Below are positions 20,820 through 28,465 of a DNA stretch of 33,703 bases, in pieces. The position numbers and the translations under genes were made by a program. Source of the DNA: a virus. The DNA lies in IMG/VR virus record IMGVR_UViG_3300021976_000045, positions 1 to 33,703 of that record; one strand, given 5' to 3'. The notes beneath the pieces were generated by a model that was not told the origin of the DNA, ran no database searches, and saw only the letters and a list, made by a program, of their open reading frames with translations. Positions within the stretch are counted from its first letter, which is position 1, and every line of letters starts with the position of its first letter.

Positions 20820-22478
20820 ATGAAAACGACGATCCACGATCTAACGCAGGGTACCGACGCATGGCACCAATTCCGTCTCGAGCACAACGGCGCCAGCGAA
20901 GCCGCCGCCATGCTTGGACTGTCGAAGAACGTCACCCGCACTGAATTGATCGCCGCCAAGGCAACCGGCATTGCCAAGGAGTTTAGCGACTTCGTGCAAA
21001 CTAAAGTCCTCGACCGCGGGCATGAGGTCGAAGCGCTCGCGCGCCCGATTGTCGAGGACATCCTGGGCGAAGAACTATTCCCGGCTACCTTTTCAATGGG
21101 GCGGCTATCGGCATCCTGCGACGGCCTGACGATCGACGGTTCCACCGCGTTCGAGCACAAGCAATGGGAGCGCGAGCTCGCCAACGCGGTATCCCGCGGT
21201 GAGCTGCCCGACGAACATCAGCCGCAATGCCAGCAGGTCATGCTGGTGACCAATGCCGAGCGCTTGATCTTCGTTGTGTCCGATGGCACGCGAGAGAATA
21301 TGGTGCATCTTGAAGTGCGGCCGAATCAGGCGTGGATCGATCGCATCTACGCGGGCTGGGCGCAATTCGAGCGTGACCTTGCGAACTACCGGCATGTTGA
21401 AGTGCTGCCGGGCCCGGTCGCAGAAGTGAAAATGGCCCTGCCCGCCCTCTCCATTCAGGTCAACGGGCAAATCAGTCTCATCGATAACTTGGGCGTCTTC
21501 GGTGCCAAGCTGACCGAATTCATAGACGGCATCGATCGCAACCCATCAACCGACCAGGCGTTCGCCGATACCGAGGCCGCGATCAAGACGCTGGAGAAAG
21601 CACAGGTTGCGCTTGAGGCAGCCGAGGCGAGCGCCCTAGCACAGACTGCCAGCATCGACGAAATGCGGCGCACGGTGGCCCAATACGCAGGCCAGGCACG
21701 GGCTACACGGCTTATGCTCGAAAAGCTGGTTAAGGTGCGCAAAGACACCATCAGGATCGAGATCGTGCAGGAAGGCAAGGCCAAGTTTGCAGAGCACATA
21801 TTAGGGCTGAACAAACGGCTGGGCAAAGACTACATGCCAGTGGTCGTCGCGGACTTTGCCGGCGTTATCAAGGGCAAGCGTACGGTCACTAGTTTGCACG
21901 ATGCCGTCGACACCGAGCTTGCGCGCGTCACGATCGAGGCTAACTCGATCGCCGACCGGATCCAGATCAACATGAACTCGCTGCGCGAACTGGCGGCGAA
22001 CCACGTTTTGTTGTTCGCTGACACGGCACAGATTGTATTGAAGGCAAACGATGATCTGGTCGCGCTGATCACGCTGCGCATCGACGCTCACACCAAGGCC
22101 GAGGCGGACCGACTCGAAAAAGAAAGAGAAACTATCCGCGCCGAGGAAGAGGCGAAGGCCAAAGCCGCGGCCGACAAGCAGATTGCGGATGAGCGGGCGG
22201 CAGAACAAAAACGGATCGATGAGGAACGCGCCTCCGCCCAGCCGGCCACCGTAGAGGCCCAAGTCGCACAGACGCCGGCTGGCCCAGCCACAAGGTCAGC
22301 GGCGACCATTTCAGCGCCGACGCGCTCCGGAACATACGGGACTAGCCGGTATGGCACCGAACGCCTGCGAGCACTTATCGACGCAGGGCTTGCAGACATG
22401 ACACCTGGCGAGCTGCAGCAGTCGCTCGACGCCATCCGGCAGATACGCACAGCGCGCGTGCAGCGCGTTTCGGCCTAA
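20820..22478 (+). CDS. YqaJ-type exonuclease with long C-terminal extension
   Basis: 552 residues, much longer than a minimal YqaJ (about 200-300). The N-terminal 200 residues hold the PD-(D/E)XK core: WHQFRLEHNGASEAAAMLGL, Glu71 in RGHEVEAL, Asp101 in SCDGLT, Glu112 and Lys114 in FEHKQW, and a QPQCQQVML helix. It would resect double-strand ends for the RecT-like partner. Residues about 220-400 are helical (DUF1351-like pattern), 420-470 is a charged coiled coil, and the end is a small helical domain. The extension suggests a fused accessory domain. Confidence 0.88.
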   Translation: MKTTIHDLTQGTDAWHQFRLEHNGASEAAAMLGLSKNVTRTELIAAKATGIAKEFSDFVQTKVLDRGHEVEALARPIVEDILGEELFPATFSMGRLSASCDGLTIDGSTAFEHKQWERELANAVSRGELPDEHQPQCQQVMLVTNAERLIFVVSDGTRENMVHLEVRPNQAWIDRIYAGWAQFERDLANYRHVEVLPGPVAEVKMALPALSIQVNGQISLIDNLGVFGAKLTEFIDGIDRNPSTDQAFADTEAAIKTLEKAQVALEAAEASALAQTASIDEMRRTVAQYAGQARATRLMLEKLVKVRKDTIRIEIVQEGKAKFAEHILGLNKRLGKDYMPVVVADFAGVIKGKRTVTSLHDAVDTELARVTIEANSIADRIQINMNSLRELAANHVLLFADTAQIVLKANDDLVALITLRIDAHTKAEADRLEKERETIRAEEEAKAKAAADKQIADERAAEQKRIDEERASAQPATVEAQVAQTPAGPATRSAATISAPTRSGTYGTSRYGTERLRALIDAGLADMTPGELQQSLDAIRQIRTARVQRVSA

Positions 22479-22573
22479 CCCTCACCCGCGGGCGCCATTT
22501 CGGCATAGTGCGTTTTCTCGCTCCGCGCTATCGGGGAAATTCTCGGCTCGCGACCCATTTACCAACTAAAGCA

Positions 22574-22789
22574 ATGACCAAGCCCCTGCCCAAGATCACC
22601 GAACTCCCGCCGCGCCCGGTAAAGGTTGCGCAGCGCTGGCTATCGGTGAATCCGGACGTCAAAGAATATTGCCATCGGTTGCGTAAGGCTGCCCTCGCGT
22701 TGAAGGAGGAAAACCGGGACTTTCGGGCGGAGCTGGTGCGGGTGGTTAAGACGTATGGGGCCGAGATCGAGGCGTTGAAGAAACCATGA
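22574..22789 (+). CDS. Small basic hypothetical protein
   Basis: 71 residues from MTKPLPKITELPPRPVKVAQ, with no strong ribosome site. An upstream in-frame ATG at 22508 would add 22 unlikely residues. A Pro-rich beginning is followed by a basic helix ending in IEALKKP. The stop overlaps the next start. No recognised family. Confidence 0.55.
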   Translation: MTKPLPKITELPPRPVKVAQRWLSVNPDVKEYCHRLRKAALALKEENRDFRAELVRVVKTYGAEIEALKKP

Positions 22790-23154
22790 GCAAAGACGAA
22801 CAGGAATCCGCACCGCAAGGCGGGCAGACGCCAGTTGTGCCTGACGACGAAGGCTTGCGATTAGCAGCGCTCGATGCCGCAGAAATAGCTGAAGCTGGAA
22901 ACAGGCGCGTTGACGCAATGCTGTTTAGAGCCCTCGCGCAGCGATTCCAACATATATTGAGAGAACTCGCCGCCCTTCGCGCGGAGCACCATTCCTTGAG
23001 GGGTGCGCTTGAGCGGTTCATTGAACTATCCGATACCCCCGAGCGCAACTGTAGCTGTCACGTAAGCCCGCCGTGTTCCGATTGCATAGAATACGGAGCC
23101 ATTCGCGAAGCGGTTGCCGATGCGCACGCCGCCCTCGGAGCGAAGCCGCGATGA
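22786..23154 (+). CDS. Hypothetical protein with Cys cluster
   Basis: 122 residues. An acidic disordered start, a central helix (MLFRALAQRFQHILRELAAL) and CSCHVSPPCSDC (about 90-101), a dense Cys/His cluster that could bind zinc, followed by a helical end. Coupled to both neighbours by 4-base overlaps. Function unknown. Confidence 0.6.
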   Translation: MSKDEQESAPQGGQTPVVPDDEGLRLAALDAAEIAEAGNRRVDAMLFRALAQRFQHILRELAALRAEHHSLRGALERFIELSDTPERNCSCHVSPPCSDCIEYGAIREAVADAHAALGAKPR

Positions 23155-23378
23155 GCCGCACCCGATTCGAGGCATCGATAGACAAAGCTGCCGCAGTCCG
23201 TGCGGCAGACGCGAATGGCCAAATCGCGGACAGCAATAGAGTTCGGACGGCATTGATTGAGCGCATGCACGCGGGAGAATTGACGCTTGAGCAGGTTAAG
23301 GCGGAATTGAAGCGCATCAAGCGCGACGCCAAGAAGAATGGCCTGATCACGCGGCAACAGGCATTTTCTAGAGGATAG
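23151..23378 (+). CDS. Small helical protein, 75 residues
   Basis: Starts MSRTRFEASIDKAAAVRAAD with an ATG overlapping the previous stop. A long charged helix continues to ERMHAGELTLEQVKAELKRI and a KRDAKKNGLITRQQAFSRG end. Soluble. No known family. The longer frame from 23073 is an overlap artefact. Confidence 0.6.
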   Translation: MSRTRFEASIDKAAAVRAADANGQIADSNRVRTALIERMHAGELTLEQVKAELKRIKRDAKKNGLITRQQAFSRG

Positions 23379-23380
23379 CC

Positions 23381-23617
23381 ATGACCCCCGCCGATATCGA
23401 GAGGTTGCAACAGCAAGCGCAGAAGCTTTGGGACGCGCTTAAACGAATCACTCTTTACGCTACGCCAGACAGTCTGCGAAAACATGCTGGTCGAGACTAT
23501 GGGATTGACGGCGATGAAGCGATCTCAATGGCATACGAAAATGTGCTAACTGAGGCCAAGCACGTTATCAGGCGCATTCGTCGGCCCCAAATCCGCGACG
23601 CGCTGAAGAAGGGGTGA
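23381..23617 (+). CDS. Hypothetical protein, 78 residues
   Basis: MTPADIERLQQQAQKLWDAL, then an aromatic middle (RITLYATPDSLRKHAGRDYG) and a basic helix ending RDALKKG. Two bases follow the previous stop. Helical. No motif recognised. Its last codons contain the purine-rich ribosome site for the next gene. Confidence 0.6.
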   Translation: MTPADIERLQQQAQKLWDALKRITLYATPDSLRKHAGRDYGIDGDEAISMAYENVLTEAKHVIRRIRRPQIRDALKKG

Positions 23618-23620
23618 GAT

Positions 23621-23917
23621 ATGAACGTTAATGAACTTGACGGATTCATAAATTCGCTTGGGCGTCTTTCAGCTCTGCAACATATTGCAGACCTTAAACG
23701 CGAGCTTAGAGGATTGCTCACAAAAGAATGCGGTAATTGCGACCACTGGATGAAAACTATCGAGTGTCCGCTAGAGGCGCGAGGTGAAAAACCATCAATG
23801 AGCCACTGGCCATGTAGTAAGTTCTCTCAAAAAGCGTCTCTGATTACGCTATTCAACAAACGCTTGACTGAACTTGATGCTAGGTTAGTGGCGCTGAAGA
23901 AGGAGAGCAAGCCATGA
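23621..23917 (+). CDS. Cys-rich hypothetical protein
   Basis: 98 residues. An N-terminal helix (LSALQHIADLKRELRGLLTK) leads to CGNCDHWMKTIECP and a WPCSKF segment, giving four cysteines and a His in zinc-knuckle spacing. A C-terminal helix (LFNKRLTELDARLVALKK) follows. A small zinc-binding protein is likely. Partner unknown. Confidence 0.6.
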   Translation: MNVNELDGFINSLGRLSALQHIADLKRELRGLLTKECGNCDHWMKTIECPLEARGEKPSMSHWPCSKFSQKASLITLFNKRLTELDARLVALKKESKP

Positions 23918-24132
23918 GCGAATTAACCGACCTATCAATAAAAATGCGCTCCCGTGCAGACACCAACAATCTGCCGGCAGAGCACCCGCTACGGCTACAT
24001 GCCGATAAATTTGACAAAGCAGCGGCTGGATATTACTCGTCTGAGCCGACTGTAACCGTCAAGTCGTTCATGGGTGCATGGGCGAGGGCGCGTAGAGCGT
24101 GGAGTGATTACACGGGGGAGGATTTGATATGA
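23914..24132 (+). CDS. Small hypothetical protein, 72 residues
   Basis: MSELTDLSIKMRSRADTNNL, then helices rich in Lys, Ala and aromatic residues (RLHADKFDKAAAGYYSSEPT, WARARRAWSDYTGEDLI). Overlaps both neighbours by 4 bases. Shares its MSEL-T beginning with the gene at 24905. Soluble, function unknown. Confidence 0.6.
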   Translation: MSELTDLSIKMRSRADTNNLPAEHPLRLHADKFDKAAAGYYSSEPTVTVKSFMGAWARARRAWSDYTGEDLI

Positions 24133-24908
24133 ACTACGACGGACGCAAGCCTGAACCGCCATACAACACCGACTCGGATGAACTCACCGCCGCCAACGCT
24201 CGCATAGCTCAAATGCGTGCCGCCTACGACAAGCTGTATTGGCATTGGGTGGAGGCGGAGCAAAGGGCTGAGACTATCGAGCGGGAGACGATAGAGCGCT
24301 GTGCGATGGTGTGCGAGGACCGCCGCTATAAAATTGAACGGAGCGGGGAGCTTAACGGAACTACTGAATATTCAGATGGAGCTAGAACAGAGGTGGTGTA
24401 TTGCGCCATAAGCATCCGCGCACTAGCCCCCGCGCCGACAGGCAGCAAGACCGAGAACGACTGGTGGATGATCTATTTCGATGATCAAGATCGAAGGCCG
24501 GAAATATTCACCGAGGAAGCGGCCGCCAGGTATCGCTACAAGGAAATATCGGCAAGCTGGAATGCCCACTTGTTCAAGCGAGTCGATAGCAATTCGCGCG
24601 ACTTTGATCCTGGACTAGCGCCCGCGCCTAACGAATCAGAGCCACTATACAAACACTACAAAGGCGATATATACCGCATCCTGCACGTCGCTCACGTATC
24701 GGATAACGCAAGGGTTGGTGAGCGAGCAATAGTCTACTGTTCGAGCAAGGGACAGATTAATGTGCGAGGTGAACATGAGTTCAATGAGCCAGTTATGTGG
24801 CCGGATGGCATAGTTAGGCCACGCTTTGCCGCACTTACGCCTAACAAATCGTATTGGAGAGTGTCGCCAGCCGCGCCTAACGAATCAGTTACCGGGAGCG
24901 AGGAATGA
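24129..24908 (+). CDS. Mosaic protein with DUF1653 domain
   Basis: 259 residues in three modules joined by similar Ala/Pro/Asn-Glu-Ser linkers. Module 1 (1-95) is an Ead/Ea22-like coiled helix (ANARIAQMRAAYDKLYWHWV, ERCAMVCEDRR). Module 2 (about 105-150) is WWMIYFDDQDRRPEIFTEEA with an SWNAHLF block common in small phage proteins. Module 3 (about 172-240) is DUF1653: YKHYKGDIYRILHVA ... IVYCSSKGQINVR ... RPRFAAL. The linkers APAPTGSK, APAPNESE and AAPNESVTGSEE look duplicated. Function unknown. Confidence 0.75.
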   Translation: MNYDGRKPEPPYNTDSDELTAANARIAQMRAAYDKLYWHWVEAEQRAETIERETIERCAMVCEDRRYKIERSGELNGTTEYSDGARTEVVYCAISIRALAPAPTGSKTENDWWMIYFDDQDRRPEIFTEEAAARYRYKEISASWNAHLFKRVDSNSRDFDPGLAPAPNESEPLYKHYKGDIYRILHVAHVSDNARVGERAIVYCSSKGQINVRGEHEFNEPVMWPDGIVRPRFAALTPNKSYWRVSPAAPNESVTGSEE

Positions 24909-25150
24909 GTGAGCTAACGCGGGAGCAGATAGAAGGTATTCTGACGGCAGGAGCCGAGGTTCTTTACGACGAAGAACTAAAAAATCTATGCGATATGGCA
25001 TTACGCGCCCATGACATTCGCGCCAAGACAGCGAGCGATTCGGAGGTATATGTAAAGCGGACTTGTGCGCAGTGCAAGCGTATTATTTTCTTGCCAGCCC
25101 CGCCGAGTGAGGGAGCGCGCGAGATTGCAACCGGGAGCGAGAAGAAATGA
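24905..25150 (+). CDS. Small protein with one CxxC
   Basis: 81 residues. MSELTREQIEGILTAGAEVL and a helical front half, then VKRTCAQCKRIIFLPAPPSE with a single CxxC, and a GAREIATGSEKK end that echoes the TGSEE end of the preceding protein. Coupled to both neighbours by 4-base overlaps. A role cannot be inferred. Confidence 0.6.
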   Translation: MSELTREQIEGILTAGAEVLYDEELKNLCDMALRAHDIRAKTASDSEVYVKRTCAQCKRIIFLPAPPSEGAREIATGSEKK

Positions 25151-25452
25151 CGCACATCGATGACTGGCTGGATAGCTACGAGCCTAAGACTGACGGCGAG
25201 CGCTTCGCCAAGAAATTTCTTGAGCATGCGCGCAGGCCAGCGGCAACTATGGATCATAAGTGGCTCGCCACCAATCCATTGTTCTGCACATATCAGGGCA
25301 AAAGGTATCGTTGTAACGGCGCTTCCAGATTAGGTGACGTGTGGCTGCACGATGATTTTACAAAGAGCTATGGCTATGTCCATCGGGTTGATGTAGCAGA
25401 GTGCTCTGAGTGGAGTGAGGGAGCGCAGGCGAAAGGCGGGACAGATGAGTGA
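25147..25452 (+). CDS. Hypothetical protein before the Thg1-like gene
   Basis: 101 residues. Acidic helix start (MTHIDDWLDSYEPKTDGERF), then a small beta-rich half (FCTYQGKRYRCNGASRLGDV, WLHDDFTKSYGYVHRVDVAE) rich in aromatics. Coupled upstream by a 4-base overlap and downstream by 8 bases with the Thg1-like gene. No family recognised. Confidence 0.6.
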   Translation: MTHIDDWLDSYEPKTDGERFAKKFLEHARRPAATMDHKWLATNPLFCTYQGKRYRCNGASRLGDVWLHDDFTKSYGYVHRVDVAECSEWSEGAQAKGGTDE

Positions 25453-26179
25453 CGACATCGGGGATCGGTTCAAAGGTTACGAGCGCGCATTCGACTACGC
25501 ATTGCCACGTCGGATACCCATGGTAATTCGGGTCGATGGGCGAGCATTTCACGGCATTAAACTCGACAAGCCGTTCGACAGTCTTTTTTTTGATCACATG
25601 GCGACCGTTGCTCAAGCCCTCTGCGAGGAAATCCAGGGCGCGGTGCTGGCCTATTTTCAGTCCGACGAGATATCTATAATCGTGAGAGACGACATGAGTT
25701 TGCAGTCTCAGCCTTGGGTTGGTAAGAGGCTGTCCAAAATACTCAGTCTGAGTGCGGCTATCGCAACCGGCACGTTCAATCAAGACTCCCCCTATGGATT
25801 GCGCCAGTTCGACAGCCGCGCATTTGTCGTTCCCGATCTGTCGGAGATCGTTAATTACTTGGTATGGCGCCAGCAGGACGCGACCCGGAATTCTGTCAGC
25901 ATGGCAGCCAGGGCGGTCTTTTCGCACAAGCAATGCAACCTTAAAACGACGCCTGAACTTCGGCAAATGCTGGAGGACGGGGGAAGCCCTTGGGAGCAGG
26001 CTCCCACTCATTTCAAGCGCGGTGCAGTGTGCAAGTCAATAACGGTCATAAAGCCAGTGCTTCAGACCGGAGAAACCTGCGAACGCAGCGAATGGGTAAT
26101 TGATCTTGAACCACCGGTATTCACGCAGCAACGCGAGTACGTAGAATCGCTGTATGAGAAGCAATCCAAGCCGGGCTGA
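25445..26179 (+). CDS. Thg1-like 3'-5' polymerase (TLP)
   Basis: 244 residues. Thg1 and its relatives add nucleotides to tRNA 5' ends in the 3'-to-5' direction. Seen here are the catalytic VIRVDGRAFHG (Asp31, Gly32), AYFQSDEISII (Asp74, Glu75), DSRAFVVPDLSEIVNYLVWR, QQDATRNSVSMAARAVFSHK and the late THFKRGAV block, all in family order and at family length. The eukaryotic tRNA-His HINN-type motif is replaced by RNSVSM, as in bacterial and archaeal TLPs that repair truncated tRNAs. No tRNA gene or RNA ligase is visible nearby. Last large gene of the early operon. Confidence 0.92.
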   Translation: MSDDIGDRFKGYERAFDYALPRRIPMVIRVDGRAFHGIKLDKPFDSLFFDHMATVAQALCEEIQGAVLAYFQSDEISIIVRDDMSLQSQPWVGKRLSKILSLSAAIATGTFNQDSPYGLRQFDSRAFVVPDLSEIVNYLVWRQQDATRNSVSMAARAVFSHKQCNLKTTPELRQMLEDGGSPWEQAPTHFKRGAVCKSITVIKPVLQTGETCERSEWVIDLEPPVFTQQREYVESLYEKQSKPG

Positions 26180-26182
26180 TTG

Positions 26183-26236
26183 ATGCGCCGGCCGCTCAAA
26201 GAAGTGCTGAAAGAGATTGATGGAGAGACGAAATGA
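26183..26236 (+). CDS. Possible 17-residue micro-ORF
   Basis: MRRPLKEVLKEIDGETK starts 3 bases after the Thg1-like stop and ends in an ATGA overlap with the excisionase candidate. Its main role may be translational coupling. It could equally be chance. Confidence 0.25.
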   Translation: MRRPLKEVLKEIDGETK

Positions 26237-26493
26237 ATACTGAAGATATATCCAAGGAAACCTACCGTCGCATGGAGCGTGTGCTGTGTGCAAGCTGGCT
26301 ATCGTTTACCGATCTGTGTAGGCATTGCGCATTAGAGGAAACCTCGATGCGTGAATTAACCCGCAGGCCGGACTTTCCGACACCGTCGTCACCTACCGGA
26401 ACATTAAAGGGTAGGCGATGGGCTAAGCAAGAAGTAAACGCATGGATGGAAGCGCACAAACTAGAGTCTATCGGCGATGTCGGCCGCTTGTGA
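26233..26493 (+). CDS. xis: AlpA-like excisionase candidate
   Basis: 86 residues. WLSFTDLCRHCALEETSMRE, then LTRRPDFPTPSSPTGTLKGR and RWAKQEVNAWMEAHK match the AlpA/MerR-type winged helix: helix, turn, a beta-wing with FP and RW, then a terminal EVxxW helix. Such proteins act as recombination directionality factors or regulators of integrase. It faces the integrase and overlaps its 3' end by 33 bases. It ends the early operon, so it would be made upon induction. Confidence 0.8.
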   Translation: MNTEDISKETYRRMERVLCASWLSFTDLCRHCALEETSMRELTRRPDFPTPSSPTGTLKGRRWAKQEVNAWMEAHKLESIGDVGRL

Positions 26494-27378
26494 GTTGATG
26501 TATCTAAGAGCCATTTCCAGCTTTTTCCATCCGAACATTTCACATAGTTCGTATGGAGTCAGTTTACCAGACCGCGCTATGCGAGTTGCCGCCGTATGCC
26601 GAGTAGCATGGAATGTGTAATCCTTTCCCAATCTATCGCGGACTTTCCGAAAATGAATATCAAGCTGATACGAATTGAGATTGAAACCGAAAGCGGGAAG
26701 CATATGTCTAGCCGCCTGACTAAGGGGCACCTTTCTACTGGAACCGTTTTTAGTGTCCCGGAGGACAACGAACTTATCAGCTATTTGATCACTTCTTATT
26801 TCAACAATCTCGCCAGCTCTCATGCCAGTCTCGAGTGCGAATAGAAATGCTTCCGCAACCTGCTTTTGCATGGGACTGGTACAGGCTGCAACGAACTCCT
26901 TAACTTCATCGTCCGTGATTACCCTATCTCTCGGCTTACCATCAGGCGGGCGCTTGACCTTTCGAAACGGGTTGGCGTCCAGCCAGCCCCATTCGACCGT
27001 TGCGGTTTCTAGGATATTGCCGAACAGGTTCATTTCCCGGCGCACGGTCCCGGTCGATACAGACTTAAGCCGCTCATCCCGCCATTTAGCCAAAGCGTCC
27101 GATGTTGTTCCAGCTAGGAGTCGGTTCGGTAGCTGGCGCTTGAATGCCGCGATCCTGGTGCGCTCCCACCGCTCGCCCTTCTTATGCGTGCTTACTGTTT
27201 CCAAGTATCGCTGTAGCGCATCGTGGAGCGTTTTACGGGGGGTATGGGTTGCAGTAAATTCTATCTTGGCAGCCCAGGCTTGGGCTTCAGTTTTGCTGGT
27301 GAACATTGCAGACCTTCGAATACCGTTGCGGGCTATCTCCGCACGCCATTTCTTTCCAACTTTTCTGAACGTAGCCAT
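26461..27378 (-). CDS. int: Tyrosine integrase
   Basis: About 305 residues from ATG 27378 (a TTG at 27405 would add 9). The N-terminal strands (FRKVGKKWRAEIARNGIRRS) suit an arm-type DNA-binding domain, followed by a SAM-like core-binding domain. The catalytic domain has Arg in ETGMRAGEI, Lys in RDTKNGSSRKVPL, His-x-x-Arg in FHATRHTAATR, Trp in the place of the second His (FGWKKLEMAL) and the nucleophile Tyr in RYIN. It would integrate the phage at a host attB. No ribosome site is obvious. Confidence 0.95.
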   Translation of the reverse strand: MATFRKVGKKWRAEIARNGIRRSAMFTSKTEAQAWAAKIEFTATHTPRKTLHDALQRYLETVSTHKKGERWERTRIAAFKRQLPNRLLAGTTSDALAKWRDERLKSVSTGTVRREMNLFGNILETATVEWGWLDANPFRKVKRPPDGKPRDRVITDDEVKEFVAACTSPMQKQVAEAFLFALETGMRAGEIVEIRSDQIADKFVVLRDTKNGSSRKVPLSQAARHMLPAFGFNLNSYQLDIHFRKVRDRLGKDYTFHATRHTAATRIARSGKLTPYELCEMFGWKKLEMALRYINSQAADIADRL

Positions 27379-27558
27379 GCGTAAATATTTGCGTAACTTA
27401 TCCAAGGATGGCGAACCTTGGCGAGTATACTGAGATACAATGTCAGGCGTAAACAGGCTTTACGAGTTTTACGAATTAGCTATGTATTGCCCCCTCCCGG
27501 CACTCACACCGCTACGTTTAATGCGGGTTTCCGGGGTTTTTGCGTAATTACTGCGTGA
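27379..27558. other. attP-like region with repeated GCGTAA arm-type sites
   Basis: Next to the integrase start, GCGTAA occurs at 27379, 27391, 27447 and 27542, with GCGTGA at 27553 and inverted TTACGA at 27460 and 27469. TTTGCGTAACT and TTTGCGTAATT are near-identical copies at opposite ends. The 50-70 bases between, including GCCCCCTCCCGGCACTC and GCGGGTTTCCGGGG, may hold the crossover core. The core cannot be fixed without the host junctions. Confidence 0.55.
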
Positions 27559-27580
27559 CTTCGCTCATGAACGACAGCAT

Positions 27581-27754
27581 ATGACCGACACCCCCAAAAT
27601 CCTCAAACCCGACTTCGAGCGCTGGTTTACCGACGCCGAGATTGACCGATTCGAGGAACGTCTGGCTATGGCCGAAAGTGTGACCATCCCCAAGGGCGAC
27701 GCTTTGAGGATCATTCGTAGGATGCGGGCGGCGAATAAGGACCACAATGCCTGA
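27581..27754 (+). CDS. Small acidic hypothetical protein, 57 residues
   Basis: MTDTPKILKPDFERWFTDAE, then a helical half (IDRFEERLAMAESVTIPKGD, ALRIIRRMRAANKDHNA). Overlaps the next start by 8 bases. First gene of a short plus-strand group after attP. No family recognised. Confidence 0.5.
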   Translation: MTDTPKILKPDFERWFTDAEIDRFEERLAMAESVTIPKGDALRIIRRMRAANKDHNA

Positions 27755-27941
27755 AACCCTCTACCACTTCCGCGTCAAACACCTGCGCACCGGCAAATGG
27801 TACCAAGCCCGGTACGCTATGACGCTCGAGCACGCCAAGTCAGTATTCGGCGCCGGCAACTACGAATTGATCTCCGGCAGCGAGGACGTGCGCGAGCCTA
27901 TAACTGAAGGTGCGGCGCATGTGCAGCAGGGGTTTACGTGA
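27747..27941 (+). CDS. Small hypothetical protein, 64 residues
   Basis: MPETLYHFRVKHLRTGKWYQ, with a compact beta-alpha pattern and an alignable ARYAMTLEHAKSVFG helix resembling small phage proteins that begin Y-H-F-R-V. No motif. Coupled on both sides. Function unknown. Confidence 0.55.
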   Translation: MPETLYHFRVKHLRTGKWYQARYAMTLEHAKSVFGAGNYELISGSEDVREPITEGAAHVQQGFT

Positions 27942-28216
27942 TGAGGGATAACAAAGAGCCCACAGCAATCAATGTCGGGGAGTTGCTCGTACTATCGTTC
28001 GGGTCGTACTCGGGCTACTGCATAGGGATGATAGGCCGTGCGACCAAAATAATAACGGCCGATGTTTGGGATAGCATTCCTGTTGATGAATACAAAGGCG
28101 ACTGGTTAGTTAAAAACGGCTACGTCATAGAACTCGACCATCGGGAATTGAATTCAGATGATGTATGGGCTAATCAGCAAATCGTCACAATACCGCCAGT
28201 GACAGCAGGAGTTTAG
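27941..28216 (+). CDS. Hypothetical protein, 91 residues
   Basis: The start is either ATG 27941 (TGATG with the previous stop) or GTG 27938. Beta-rich, with an SFGSYSGYCIGMIGRATKII core and an acidic end. No membrane segment is convincing. Local AT content is higher than in its neighbours. No family recognised. Confidence 0.55.
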   Translation: MRDNKEPTAINVGELLVLSFGSYSGYCIGMIGRATKIITADVWDSIPVDEYKGDWLVKNGYVIELDHRELNSDDVWANQQIVTIPPVTAGV

Positions 28217-28231
28217 GGCGTAGTCTTGCGT

Positions 28232-28465
28232 ATGAAACGAGTTGCAGACCTCATAACTGAACTTCAGAAGTTCCCGCCAGATGCGCTCGCATACGCTTAC
28301 GAGGGTGAAGTTCGGGGAATTATTGTAGTGGCCAAAGATATAGAGATTTCAAAAGGCGGAGGACGGGGCCGCAGGGAACTCGGGTACGTCCCGGCCGATG
28401 AAGGCGATCAGGATGACGGTCCAGCCGAAATATACGAGTTACCGTGGGATTCGTTTAGGGCTTAA
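28232..28465 (+). CDS. Small conserved-type phage protein
   Basis: 77 residues from ATG 28232. MKRVADLITELQKFPPDALA is a widespread beginning of small phage proteins, followed by YEGEVRGIIVVAKDIEISKG and a Gly/Asp-rich end. The first part is probably a small alpha/beta unit. Converges with the minus-strand 28455 gene by 11 bases. Confidence 0.6.
   Translation: MKRVADLITELQKFPPDALAYAYEGEVRGIIVVAKDIEISKGGGRGRRELGYVPADEGDQDDGPAEIYELPWDSFRA

Noticed and set aside
20426-21184. 252-residue minus-strand frame across recT and yqaJ
   Set aside because: Ser-rich antisense shadow spanning the gap between two well-recognised genes.
23600-23917. Shared ALKK protein ends as a duplicated domain
   Set aside because: The shared bases GCTGAAGAAGG form the ribosome site of the following gene, so selection on translation explains the likeness.
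27480-27540. Possible tRNA or tmRNA 3' end as attachment core
   Set aside because: The GC-rich segment resembles a tRNA end only loosely. No acceptor stem, T-loop or CCA end could be aligned.
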